From the NCBI GenBank assembly GCA_037447655.1, contig JBBHKE010001013.1, positions 126,001-190,000 of the forward strand: 64,000 nucleotides of DNA. The letters are read 5' to 3'. The position numbers and the translations under genes are program-made. Positions 9,896-22,600 of the stretch are shown here, in pieces. Below the pieces are notes generated by a model. The model had not been told where the DNA came from. It saw nothing but the letters and a program-made list of their open reading frames with translations, and ran no database searches. Numbering within the stretch: the stretch's first letter is position 1; each line of letters opens with the position of its first letter. Origin of the DNA: Zygnema cylindricum. Taxonomy: Eukaryota > Streptophyta > Zygnematophyceae > Zygnematales > Zygnemataceae.

Positions 9896-12800
9896 ATGGC
9901 TCTCAAAAGCCTCACTGAAATATGTTTATTATCTGTTATTGACAATCTTGACCTGATAGGCGATGTAGGGGACACTGACCTAGAACTTCTTCGCAAAATA
10001 CTTATTCACTGCAATGTCGACCAATTGCAGCGTATTGAGGATGCAACAGAAGTGAGTTGAAGTTTCTTTTCCTTAAACATTATTTGTCGGTTTGGTAAGT
10101 TTCCTCCCTTCAGTGACCAGCTCACAATAGTAATCATTTCATGTACCATTCAATCATAAAAAGTCAGGGAGTCTTCCATTTTGTTGGTATGCTCCAATTT
10201 GTATTTGCTCACTGCCGTAGAATTTCGGTAAAAAATTTAAAAAATCGTTTTAGTGACGTGTGTGTTATCAGAACAACCCCAAGGTTCATCATTTGAAGAA
10301 AGAACAGTTCCTCAGTAGTTCTACTTCTCAAAACGAAGTTTTCATCCCGCAATTTGCTCTGTATTCTCTTTCCCGAATTATTGATCGCTGTCTTTTCTGA
10401 ATTTTGCATTTAGGGTCGAGATTTGAGCTCAATAACCGACGAACTTTGGCAGCGATCCTATGCTCGCAAATATGGAGCTGAAAACATGGCTACTGTTCAG
10501 AGAAGGATGAAAAAACGAGGGTTGTCCATTAGGTGGAGAGCCCTTTATGATGTAAGCATTTCAATGAAGCTGTGCAATCCACGACCGCGATGCTTGACAG
10601 GTTTCTGTGTCTTATTCATTACATCAGCATCTCAAATTTGTATACCTTGCAATGGAACGAGGAATGTATCTTTTATTTGCCTGTAAACATACTTTGACTG
10701 CAAAAGTAAATGTTAAATGCGTCCCTCAAGAGCTGATTGTTCAAATTCGTCTCCTATCGCTGATTCTATTCAGGCCAAACTGAAGGAGCAGGAGGAGACT
10801 CAGCAGCGTTGTGTGAATCGACTGAAAGAGCTATATCTTGAAGCAAAGCAACGTGAGCAGTCTGTGTGTGCGCTCTCATGTTTTTCTTGTCTATGCTTAA
10901 ACTTGGGGATCCCTGTTGTTAACCAGGTTTCTAAGCTGGTCGTTTTGACGAGGATGGGAGAGAGTCTGGCCTTTCACGCTTTATATGTTAAAGCTTTTTG
11001 TAGATTGTCTGTTTTTCTCCCGCCTCTGTACCTTGTGTGGAGTGAGCGTGTCACGATAATATGGCTATTGCAACATGACAGTGTGAGCTTTAAGGCATCA
11101 ACCTGCTGGTTGTTTGACCCTTCTTTTGTTCATTTCTATTTTCAGAGAAACAAAGCCGCCAGGTGCAACTGTTGAATATTGTACCTTCAAGTGGGAGAAA
11201 ACGCAAGTTCACTGCAATTGGGGGCTCCAGTGCGTTTTCACTGACCTTCTCATCAGTTCCCTCTATGGTTTGCTTTTAAGTATGTCATTTATGAACTTCC
11301 TGTACTGTTGTGCCTGCGGTTGCTGCAATGGATAAGCACCGCGTAGGCTTTTGCTGCTTTATGTATGTATGTGGCAGTGACACATATCTCCTTCTGTTTG
11401 TTGAACTTTAAATTGTTCATTTGTAATGTCACCTTACAGTTGTGTACACATTACGTAAGCCTGGTTATGGATGATGAAATTTATGGAATCAAACATGGTT
11501 ATCAGTCAACAGTCAAAAGGCATATCTAGTATGGAGCTGGCTTTAGATGTGGACATGCTGGCATGGCTATTTGCGGTTGCTTGTGAGTAAAACTTTTGGA
11601 AGTACTTATCAATGTATGTTCTAGCATACTTTGTCTTTTTGGATGGGTAGCTTCGATGAGACCTTCTGGCAATCAATCGGGGACGAGTCTTCTAAAGAAA
11701 GCGAGAGTGGACTTCTCTAGAAGGTGAGGAGCAGTTGCTTGTGAATTCTGGTTCTCAAAGATTATGGAGAGTGGAAGCTGTCAGCCATGGTTTAGCAATT
11801 TGTTTTTGTTTGGCAATGTTTGCTTGTTATGTTTTGGTCTTTGACCAAATGCACAGCATGTCTGCTCGCATGTAGATTTTCTTGTCTCTATTTGTTCTAG
11901 TTAATTGAGTCAACTGATGTTCCCAATGCAGGCGTTTGTTTATTATCTGTTTCAGTGTTCCTATATTTTGCCATGGAGTCTCTTTTTGTTGTTAAAGTCT
12001 GTAGTGTCAAAGGTCTTGCATGTTTGTGGACCAAAACAGTGATTTCGCGCAGTTTCTGACTGTTAAGTATTGATTTGAATTTTAAGCTAAATCTGGTGGC
12101 CTCATCATTTGAGAGACACTTTGAGATCGTTGTAGCAGATGGATATTTTTATATATTGATTTTGTTTTCCCCCTTTTGCCTTGCCCTGGTCCACTTCTTT
12201 CCAACTTACTTCATGTAATCTGACTAATAGGACAATATCAACCGGCAGCTTGTCACTGTGTCTGCTGACCTGATTAGTTAGCATTTGCATAAAAACTAAG
12301 CCGCTTTATCACTATCAGCGTTAATGTTTTTTTCGGCCTTAAAGCTCATGTTTCTCCCTGCACACTTGTTGGATTAGTAATTAATTGCGAGGAAAAAGCA
12401 AGGTTCCTGCCTTTCGTTGGTTGTTTCCAGAGTGAACATTGAACATGTGTGCGCAGAGAATAGCTGAATTAAGTGGCAAAAAAAACATTAACGCCAATAG
12501 TGATACACGATTAGTCTAGATTCCTAAAAAGTTTTCATGTGCATAAGATAGTGTGGACTACAGTAATCGCTGGGGAGCCAGGTCGTGAGTCTCAAAAGTT
12601 GATGTTTGCCCTTCCTTTACATGCAATTGACTGTGATTGAGGTTTATCGCCAGCGCATAGTTATCATAAATCCAAATTTCTAGGAGTGTAGAGCAGTTAT
12701 TTTTCCCTGAGTTTCAACTGACCATCTTGTGATGATAATGTTGGATATGGCAGTCAGCAAAGCATGGGCTATTCCAACTTAAACAATCGTCCTCCTGTAA

Positions 12801-13141
12801 CTCCTCCAAAGGTAACGTCTATGGCTCAATTTCGCTCTGGTTCTCCCTCATCAAACAACAAAATGGTGAGCCGGTCACAACCTGTTTCGCAAACTAAGAC
12901 TCCAATGGATCAAAGACCTTCCTCTACTTCATTGGAACGGCCTGATTCTAGAATGCGACCGTCAAGGCCATCCTCTGATACTAAACCTTCAGTGAATCGA
13001 ATGCGTCAATCAGGCTCTCCTCTCTCTTCACCTCCTCCTCTCCCTTCCACCCCATCAAGGACATCTGCTATGTGTCCGTCTCATAAGGGTCCTCATGGAA
13101 CTTCAAAAAAATTAGAGACTTCGCCGTTCAAAAGACGATGA
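9896..13141 (+). CDS. Elongin A (RNA polymerase II transcription factor SIII subunit A) homologue, split gene
   Basis: Exons set by eye are 9896-10051, 10414-10551, 10774-10852, 11146-11267, 11651-11723 and 12754-13141. The product is about 318 residues. It begins MALKSLTEICLLSVIDNL; residues 5-14 fit the Elongin-C-binding BC-box (S-L-x3-C-x3-V). A leucine-rich F-box-like helix follows (LELLRKILIHCNVDQLQRI). Exon 2 has the conserved family core W-x-RSYARKYG...W-x-LY. Exon 3 is a charged helix (AKLKEQEETQQR), exons 4-5 are basic, and exon 6 is a Ser/Pro-rich tail ending SPFKRR. Elongin A supports transcript elongation and recruits Elongin B/C and cullin in the nucleus. All junctions are in phase except exon 4 to exon 5, which is one nucleotide out. 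A tiny exon, an unusual donor or an indel could explain that. The GT after 11267 is a weak donor. Confidence 0.8.
12308..12505. mobile_element. MITE in Elongin A intron 5
   Basis: TATCACTATCAGCGTTAATG and its imperfect reverse complement at 12481-12505 bound about 200 bp. The interior TGCACACTTGTTGGATTAGTAAT resembles the MITEs at 58006-58204 and 58463-58670. It lies wholly in the last intron. Confidence 0.6.
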
Positions 13142-16010
13142 ATGGAAAATTGGTTCGGCTTATTTGTAGCCGATTGTGCTTTTTGAAAACTGTGAGGTTG
13201 TTTGTCTCTCATTCTTGAATTTGTACCAGTCGTGGAAAAATGGATCGTTAGAACGATTTCAGGGTTTTCACTTTTGAAGTCGCTACTTTTCCTACCTTAT
13301 GTTTTAATGGAGTCATCATTCGTCATACGGCCTCATTCTCTTTCGGTTCGTGGTGTTCAAACAACCTCGTTGTATAGACTTGCATTCAACGGACGCCAGT
13401 GAATTAAGGGTGTCTAAACAGAAGCTTTTCCCTTCATTCTTCCGTTTGGATTTGTACAGAACATAGAACACCCTTTTTGTACAGAGTGGTCGAATGGAGG
13501 AGATAACACAGTAGTATTGCTTTTTAGTTCAGTTAAGTGGACAGGATTTTCACAGTCGGCCGTGGAACAAAAGACATTGTCAAAGGGATTTGTGGCACAC
13601 TATTAGAGTGTGTTTTGAAAGAAGCATTTTTTCCACTTCATGTTGTTGAGCTGCTTGGTATGCGCTCTCCGCATCGCCAGACAAGTTATATCGGTTCGTC
13701 TCTGTTTGGTCTCTTGTCTTTTTCTTGCTTTGTTTTGTTCAAGAGCTTTTACACTAGGTTGAAGAAAATGTGTCGGTGTTGTTGTTGTTTGGGTTGGGTT
13801 TGTTGGGTTGGTTTGCTTTAATCTGGGTTGTTTTGGTCCGGTCGGGTCGGTTCGGTTCGGTTTGGGTTGGGTTGGGTCGGGTCGGGTCAGGTTGGGTTGG
13901 TTTGGTGTTCCAGAGCGTTTGTACTTTTGGCATATTCTTTTTTCCTGTATTTTCTTTACTTATGAATGCATCAGCACAGGTTGTTGAATGTCTGGGACAG
14001 CGTGTATCTGCTAAAATGTGTTTTACCAATGTGGAACAAAGTTGATTAGTTTACTATTCTGGTGGAACGACTGGATTTTTTTATGATGGAGAATCCTTTT
14101 GTGATGGAATCAACCTCTTGTGTTTACTAAGTTTATCGGCACCTTTTGCACTGATTTGGCGATCACTGTCGTTGTTTTACAAAATATAGTTGGATACCGT
14201 ATGTCCATCAAAAGGCATTATATGAATACCAAGTTATCTCGTTTTTTTTTTTTTGGTCAGTGCAAGGTATTGGGTTTTATGTGGAACTTCTATCTAACAG
14301 TTTGATATTTGTTTGTTAAAGGTCTTGTACAAATTTTTGTCTCGTTTCCTCAATACACCTGTATGAATGCTGGCTATATTTGTCATACATTTTGATTTTT
14401 CCTTTTTTTTCTTTCTTTTTTTTCTTCTTTTGATGGTTCACTTGATTTACAATGAGCCACGAGCCTTGTGCCGCCTAAACCTTTTACCATCCAAATATCA
14501 CGTAGATTGAAGAAAATAGCCATGTCTGTAGCCTCTAAGTTTTTTGGAGTCTAGTTCCAAGATGATTCCCAAGCTTCATAAACATCCTACTGCACATCTA
14601 TCGTGATTTATCACCAGATTTGTTTTCCTTGAACTTCATCCTTGTTCTGCGATGTTTTCTCACACCAGATTTTGTTTTATAACCATTAATACTGTAGGTT
14701 GTATATGTATTTTGCCACCCTGACGGACGTTTGATGCACATGAAACCATTTGGATTGTTGTTGTCCTTATTTATGACGTATAGTGGTTGTGGCTTAGCAG
14801 CCAATGTATCTATGTTTCACCCAAATACTGTTGTCGATGAGACATCTATTTTTACCCTAGGCATCTATTTTGTAATTTTTTAGATCAGAAGTATGTCAGT
14901 AAGCTTTGTTGAAAAAGAGAGGAGATGAAAAACCATCTGAGTATTCGGGAAAGAACAGAAATTGAAAGGCAAAAGTGAAACTGAAAAACCACTTTCTTCG
15001 GAAGCTGACTAAAATTAAAATAACAAAAGAAACTAACACACAAACAGAGGCAGGCTAGCAAAAAACGCCGAAAAGAACAACAAGCATGGAACGAGCAGCA
15101 TAATACAGACTCAAAACAAAAACTTCCCTACATAAAACCACTAAAAGCAACCTTTTAAACATTCCAAGCTTGGAGGAGCAAGTTGGGGGATTTTCATAAC
15201 ACGTCGATGATCCATAACCGCCTTAGCGGATCAAAAAAGGATTTAAGATTGCATGCATTGTAGAGCCACGAATAGAAGTTAATGGAAATAAAATGAAGAC
15301 TTGGAATATAAGATGAAAATGTTGAAAATAAAAAGCTGTTAAAACAGGAGGCCAATAAAATTGGAACAACCTCCTCCATCAAAAAACCTACCACAACTTC
15401 TTTACCCAAACAGGACTAAATGAAAGCATAATACAAAAGAGAAACAACTTGCAAACAAAATTGCACGTGTACCAGTGTAAATAAGCAAAAAGACAATTTT
15501 TTCATTAACTTATGGAGTCAAAATTTGAACATCAAACATTTTTCCCGGCAAGGGTTCAAATCGGCCAATAAAATTGGAACAGCCTCCTACATTTAAAAAA
15601 CCTAACTGTGCAAAAAAATATTTCCTTCTTAAAAAGCCGGACACAAATCCGGCACGTCTAAAAAAACACCGGGAACTCATCCCATGAAACTGTCAAACCT
15701 AGGAGGAGGAGTAAGCACTTATTTTACACCCAACCAACCATCAGGAAGTGATCATCTTCTGTCAAATCTTTTGATCCGCGTCAACATAAAACGTCGAATG
15801 ACGCAAAAAAACGTGACGCCAACCATAAAATTACACAAAGAGGATCTTACTTCCCTTCAATATTTCCAAACACCACCTCGCAACAACCTAAAATTTCTCC
15901 TCCTCCATGTGGCGGAACTAAGCACTTTTCCATTGTTAAATAAAACGTTTTTTAGCTACTCCGATGGTTTTGCCATCTCGCTTTCTTCATAAAGTCTTGT
16001 TTTATTTTTA
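13142..16010. other. Gene-free interval downstream of Elongin A
   Basis: The 3' UTR of Elongin A presumably occupies the first part. Apart from the G-rich tract at 13790-13910 I see only T-rich and A-rich DNA and no exon with recognisable content. Confidence 0.45.
13790..13910 (+). repeat. GGTTG/GGTCG repeat tract with G-quadruplex potential
   Basis: About 120 bp of degenerate GGGTT and GGGTC pentamers. At 13864-13887 at least four GGG runs are separated by two T/C residues, which satisfies the usual G4 pattern on the plus strand. It lies 650 bp downstream of the Elongin A stop. Confidence 0.8.
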
Positions 16011-17099
16011 ATTTAGTCAATATCCATAGGTTCCGGTCCCAAATACACCATCAATGGTGGCGGTGACGGCGCCCAATCCATGGTCGACCGGAAAGACTGG
16101 AAGAAACAAAAACAACAAAAAAGACAAAAACAAAAAAAAAACAAAAAAAAAACAACAAACGCCAAAAAACAAGCAGGGAACAAAACAAACGTTGGCATCG
16201 TGGAGCAAGCGAGCGAGGGCCGCAACGCATACGTCGAGTTAGGTGTTGGCAGGTCAGAGGCTTTTATTTCAGCGGCACTTACACTCAAATATTGCGCTCG
16301 ACTCGCTGCGATTCTATTTTAGTATCTTTCTGTATCGATTTCCTCAAATGCGCTGACCTCAATTTCGAAGCTTCCGATTTAGCACCTGCCACGAGTAAGA
16401 AATAAAACGAGCAAGTTAGGAACCCAATCGACTGAACGCATATCAAGCAACCCAACTTGAAACATATAAGTTCCTTACAATTTCGTATTTTGAATCGTTT
16501 CTCCCTTACCTTTATGGTATGGAATTCAAGTCGGCCTAGGGGCCGTCGGTGTGCCGATATCCATATCGGTAGGTTGAACCACAGCCGTCCGCAATTGCTG
16601 TACGAAATAAAACAGAGAGACAGATTTCGACAAAAGATAAAGTTAAAATCTTGAAATACTTGAAAACTAAAAAACTTGATTGCTTATTTAAAACGGCTCC
16701 AAATCTCTTTCAATTTCAGTTGTTATGGACCAAGCACAGCCGTATAAAACATGACATTGAAAAAAAGTCAGATTGTAAGCAGAGATCTAGCTACCACAAT
16801 TAAATAGAGAAGATATTTTTAGCAGCAGCTCCCTGTGTTTTGGACCCGAAGACCAAAACACATCTAATCCGCGTACTAATCTTACCTGCAAGATCTCAGA
16901 TCGTTGCTGCTGCGCGAAAGACTTCACAGGAGCCTCTCCTTTAGGCTTCAAGGTGTGACTTTTCGACCCTGCAACCAAACAGAGGGAGCAATGCACAACC
17001 CCCCATTGGTCAATAAAATCTCCTATTATTACGCCATCACATGTCAGTAAATAATTAACCCTTGCTGATGGAATTATTACTTCCTTACCGATAGACATG
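16011..17099. other. Interval with no gene I can support
   Basis: There is an A-rich lysine-codon run (16100-16170) with a shadow open frame on the other strand. A 103-codon minus-strand frame at 16787-17098 has no recognisable domain. A CG-richer stretch at 16190-16330 could be a promoter, but nothing ties it to a gene. Confidence 0.35.
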
Positions 17100-17402
17100 T
17101 TTTTACTGACATTCGTTGAATCGAAAATCTGTTTTTACTGACATTCGTTAAATCCACAATCTGTTACCGCTGACATTTGAAGATCCACAATGTGTTATCG
17201 TAGACAATTGATAAGCTGAATTTCTAGAAAATCTGTTATCACTAACATTTTTTAAACTAACAATCTGCCAATACCGACATATGTTAAATCGACGATTTAG
17301 TACTGCTCACGGTTGATAAATCCACAGGATGTTACTGACAATTGTTAAATTGAAAACATGTTATCAGCAACATTTACAAAATCGACAATCAGTTATCACC
17401 TA
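17100..17402. repeat. Degenerate short tandem repeat, unit about 35-38 bp
   Basis: Variants of CTGTTATCACTGACATTT followed by GTTAAATCGACAA recur about eight times with strong drift. The first two units share TTTTTACTGACATTCGTT exactly. I see no coding function. Confidence 0.6.
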
Positions 17403-17589
17403 AAACTTGTTTATTTCAATTGGTTGTTAACTAAAGTCAAGACAAAGTCAGTCATTTGGCGTGACGTGACGTCAGCAAGAGGAAAATATACAGGATTCTG
17501 GGCTCACTTTTTGTTCCGATTGCCATCTGCGATATTGTAGCAGCTGTAAGAGGAGTGGCAGTGGCAGGCAGATGAGAGGCAAGGGCTTT

Positions 17590-17765
17590 CGAGAGAGAGA
17601 GAGAGAAAGGGAAAATGAGAGACGGATGGCGAGAGAGATTGATTGAGAGAGAGGAGTTGAGAAAGAAATTGAGAGAGGAGAGAGAGTGAGAGAGAGATTG
17701 AGAGAGAGTGAGAGAGAGAGAGAGATAAAGGGAGAGATTGAAATAAATATGGCGAGAGAATTAAT
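17590..17765. repeat. GA microsatellite tract
   Basis: GAGAGA runs interrupted by TTGA and AAGG form a purine-only stretch of about 170 bp. A CT-rich and variable context follows, and no gene adjoins it. Confidence 0.85.
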
Positions 17766-18397
17766 GCGAGAGTGTTAGAGAGATCAAAAGACTTCGGGAG
17801 AAAGGATTGAGCTGAAGCCTCTTCAGGATTGCACTTTGTTTTCTGTAACTCACGATGGTCAAGATGGAGGGCAGCATCCCTTTATTCTGCCCTCCTTCTG
17901 GTTTTTTTAAGAGAAGTTGCAATAGCCGATTTTTTTTTTTGTTGACCGTAATGCGATTCCCCTCCTGTGAGCCGTCGATGATGCGGGCTTGAAATCGAAC
18001 GCATCCGCGCGATTCTAAAATGACACGCGTCATTTTAGCGATGGCCATCGATCTCCAAAGTCAAAAAAAAAAAAAATCGTGGAAACTTGGGCCCTCACTT
18101 TCAAAATCCCGCCGAAAATTTCCCGCTCAGCAAGCGGTCACGTCTCGGAGTACCATACTGGCCCTCCGTACGGTCGATCCACCAAAACTTCGCAACAAGG
18201 ATTTATATCGTAGCGAGTGCATAAACGATACTCGCCACTACCGCTTTAGTGTTACCTACACTCCCCTCTGTATGGATCGAAAGAACGACACGCACTGTAC
18301 AACCGCTTTAGCGCTTTCGTGGTCAGAGGGGCACAATGTAATAACCAGCACTTAATTTAAGGCTATTTGCGCTAATAACGATTCACGGTGCATGGTA

Positions 18398-18604
18398 CAC
18401 CGTGAATCGCTCTTAGCCTAATGAAATAGATAGCGTAATGAAACAATTAGCGTTATTTACGCTATTTGGAAATTTGGGGGTTTTGAGGGAAATCATTTAC
18501 TCTAATTTGTTTTTTAATGGGTTTTTAATAATTATATTTGATAATTTGGGTAAAAAACGGGGTACCGCAATCAGAGTCATTGACGCTAATAGCGATTCAC
18601 GGTG
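18398..18604. mobile_element. Mariner-type MITE (CACCGTGAATCG family)
   Basis: CACCGTGAATCGC at 18398 and GCGATTCACGGTG ending at 18604 are perfect 13-bp inverted ends. TA flanks both sides (18396-18397 and 18605-18606). A second, incomplete end of the same family (GCTAATAACGATTCACGGTG) stands just left at 18371-18390. Confidence 0.8.
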
Positions 18605-18955
18605 TATAACTTGAAAGCGATATTAGCGTCACTTAAAAAATCTATTTATTGTATTACGTTATGCATATTATATAGTCTGGGGCGCCACGTATGTCAATCC
18701 GTTTCGTATTTCAATACAAAAAGTTAAAAGAGTACGGTTTTTATCGTACAACTATCCCTAATAATTATCAGGACCAATATTTATAGGAAAATCCATCGCG
18801 GTGAGGGTGTTACCGACATACCGTACCAATATACTGTTTATCGGCAAGTCAAATAAGACAGGTATCAGTTATTGGCAAATGGTTTGCGATGTTGAACACT
18901 AAAAGTTTTAGAGGTGAAAAAAACATTGACGTTCATGTAGTACACCTTGAGTGTA
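18481..18955 (+). repeat. Dispersed repeat, left copy (pairs with 30175-30905)
   Basis: From TTTTTAATGGGTTTTTAATAA through ATTACGTTATGCATATTATATAG to GTAGTACACCTTGAGT, this matches 30175-30905 in the same orientation. The right copy contains about 270 bp of extra sequence between the halves. The left copy includes the right half of the 18398-18604 MITE. Confidence 0.75.
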
Positions 18956-19689
18956 ACAGTAATAGCGGATCGAACTTGTTTATAAAGGGGTATTATAGAG
19001 TACTAAATTTGGTAGACGTTCGCGAAAGAATCACGCTATTTGGAATTATAGTTTAAAAGTTACAAGACAAAAATGCCCGTTACACGGACAAGGTTCGTTT
19101 TGTGTGCGTTTATGCTCGTTTGGAGTTTTTATGTCCTGATAGATGGGAACAACTGCAGGTGGGTCTTTTGATAAACTATACAAATGTAATTTACATGTGG
19201 GAAAAACAACCATACGGTGTTTTGATTTACAACACAAATATAGACAATTTTAAACCGAGACAATGTCCCATGTGAGATATCATTCTGTGCAAACAAATAT
19301 GTTTTGAAGTTCATAATCATATTTAGTTTATTTCACAACAGGAATATCAAAGTTGTGACTAAATGGGTTTATTGACGACTGAGTGTTACCTTTGTAATAA
19401 CTTTTAATGGTGAGTTGCTCCAACAATTTCAGCAGACTAACTTATACTTAACTAACAATTCTCCTCCTATATCTATGTGTAATTGTCGGAAATCAAATGT
19501 TTATTTTTAGCTACAGATTTTATGTTGGTGAGTTCTATTACACAATATGTTTTTGAAATGATAACCTTAGCATATCATTTGTCTACTTGTGTCACTTATA
19601 GTTCAATTGATATACACTATGCATTAATAACACTTTTGTAAACAACATTCTTGGCATACGTTCCGTTTTCATCCTCAAGTATCGGTTCT
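18956..19689. other. Interval between the dispersed repeat and the Helitron coding remnants
   Basis: I recognise no gene. This AT-rich stretch probably includes the 3' end of the Helitron (minus strand), but I could not find a convincing hairpin followed by CTRR, so the boundary is open. Confidence 0.3.
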
Positions 19690-22600
19690 TCAATCAACAC
19701 TTTTACATTGGCACGTGAAGTGACCCTCGACAATGCCACATATAGTTGTCCGTGTGCAAACACTGATTGGGGCAAATAAACACCCAAGTGGTGTATGGAT
19801 TATCCTTGTGTTTTGTTGATTGTCAGAGCAAATCCGACTTGTACTCGAAATTGTCGTCGTTTGATATGGAATGGCAAAGTTTGTTCGTTGCTGATCATAG
19901 GTATACGTGGAATAAAAATTCCGGTGTTTCGTGCAACACCAGTAAGTATTTTTGCGTGAATGCAATTTTTGGAAAGACCCACCACTCGGAGTTTAGTTCC
20001 ATTACAAAGTCCCTTTTCACCATTGATATTACGCAGTAGAATGATAGGTGTATCTCTTTTAAATTGATAAATGCTAATGAACATGTATTCAATATCTGAT
20101 TAAATGTTTTCTGTTAATATGATTTTAATTATCGAAATTACAAATTGCGCATATTTATACTGATGTTTAAAAAGATAAATAACCACGTGAGCTTGCATTA
20201 ATTTGATTTTATGTTAAATACTATGTATTTAACATATAACTATGTTATTTAAGTTAATTTTGATTTAATCATAAGCATAATGGATTGTGGATAATTGATT
20301 ATATAAATTTTCATATTGATATTTAGAGACTTAAATTACTGTATGATAATGAGGTTATAAGAATAATTGATGTACCTGTTTTTAGTTTGAGGTTGTGCGG
20401 TGGGATGCCACTGATCGTTAAGGAGTTGAGGAACTCTTGTGGCAACAATAATTGTTGAGCAGGTACTTCGATTTCCACTGAGTCTACAAAAATGTATTCA
20501 TGCTCTTATTCTGGTATTTTTCTCATCACCAAGTTGTTGACGATGTTAACAACCACATTGCGAGGAGATAGTATAGCACGATCTGAGAAGTATGCATCGC
20601 GCATGTATTGCGTTGTTACATTTGGAAAGGTGCATTGAATGAGGTTCTCCAAGTTTGTATTTGTGTCATCGCTTCTGTGTGGAATTATATCTTTTGGGAG
20701 CTTAATGTACTCCGATGATAATTGTGGGTGTGGTTCGTGCCGCCCCTCCCCAACCTGAAGCAAAAAGTCAGCGAATTCTTGGAGTGTTGAGGCGGTAATG
20801 TCATCTTGAGCCGTGCGAACCCGCATATTGATTTTCAAACGAAGTTGTTTGAACTTTTGCCATGGGGGGTTGTTTTTCACGCATGCTGCGATCATTTGAG
20901 CATCTGTGGCTTTTTGAATAACCGGGAGGCATTAAGGAAAGTCGCCCGCTATCAGAAACAGTACATTCCCAAATGGTTTCTGATCTCCTCGTAAATCTTG
21001 CAATGTTCTATCCACTGCCTCAAGTAGATGTCAATGAGACATAGAAACTTCATCCCAAACGATTAGAGAGGTTTGACGCAATAGCTCTGCAAGATCTGAT
21101 TGAGAAGAGATATTGCATGTAGAGTGTGCATCTATATCTAATAGAAGCTTAAACCTTGAGTGCGTTGTCTTTCCTCCTGTCAATAACAATATTGCTATAC
21201 CACTTGCAGCAACGGCGATAGCTATTTTGCCGTTAGTACGCACTTTTGCCAAAATCTTCTCTATGACGAATGACTTTCTTTTTCCTCCCGGTCCATCAAG
21301 AAAGTAGCAAGTTTCGGCCTTCGAAACATCTTGTATTGCATTTGTAACTACGTCATATGCTTCTTTTTGTTCCACATTAAGTGTGAAGACTGAAGATAAC
21401 ACTCGTGTCATGTCTTCAAGGTTATACGATTTTTCTGCAGCTATTAATGGATTTCGTTTTTTGTGTTTGACAAATGAGTAGCTCTAGATAGTGTGACAAT
21501 TGGGGTAGAGTAGGATAATCCATGAGTGATTTACCACCCCCACGTAGGAATTCTTCGATATCCAATAAAGTCTCGTATTCTTCTTCTCGTTGAAGATTCT
21601 CATTATTACGCAACTCATGAGCCGTGTAATTAGCGCGATTTCTATAGTGCATATCCTCATATATATATTTGAATTGTTTTTCCCATAATGATTTTGCGGA
21701 TTGAAGATTAGCGCAGAGGAGAATAGTGGCAAACATGTGTCGGAGTTGTTTTGGCATTTGGAACGATACCGCTTCTTCCATGCATTTTTCCCACTCTACA
21801 TCATCATCGCAAAGTCCCATTGCACTTGCAGCTTCGGCAAATGTGGCATACTCGACACTTTCGATAGTACACAAATCTTTAAATGACGTTCATCGTCGTC
21901 GATAGCAAAGTAACAAACGCAGGTAATAACGTTCTGGTTCAATGGGTGAGCAGGTAACCATTCTCCCTATGATACTTTGATTAACTCTTGCTCTCTTGCC
22001 AATATTTATTCTTCCAAATGTAATGTTTATGGATTTCCGGTTACAAAAGAAATCGTGCAGTCTCATCATTAGCACAAGAGTCGAAGTAGCTTGTCAGTTT
22101 CGTAGACGAAGCACGGTTCAAAACTGTTGACGCATTTTCATTTGCATGAAACGTAACCATTTGTTGATAAGGTAAATGCAGGGGAAGCTTTTCTACAGTG
22201 TGAGACTTAGCTTGTAAAGGGAACTCGAACAATCTCCAACATGATTTTGATGCGGATACGTATCGGGCATCCAAGTATTGTTCAATTTCGTCTTTGGGCT
22301 CGTTGTTTCCGAATAACACTTCAGCACGATCATGCCCTTTGTAAACATACTTGTACAAATATTTGACCGATGCTACTTTGGAGCAAACTTCAATATTAAT
22401 GTGACACTTATATTTGTGCGAAAACCAAGGATTTTATGAAAGACAAATTGATTATCAAGAGTTTTTCCATTTTTTGTAATAACACGACCATTATTTCGTC
22501 TCCTGTACTTAGGATATCCATTGCCATCTTCTTTAGTCTCTTCACAAAACGCTTTTGTAAATCATTTTTTGCATTTACCCTCACGTAAACAACGCACGTC

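Noticed and set aside
16013-16322. Overlapping Phe/Leu-rich and Lys/Gln-rich frames on opposite strands
   Set aside because: They derive from an A-rich low-complexity run and show no exon signals or domain.
16787-17098. 103-codon minus-strand frame as a possible gene
   Set aside because: No recognisable motif, no supported splice partners and no conserved context.
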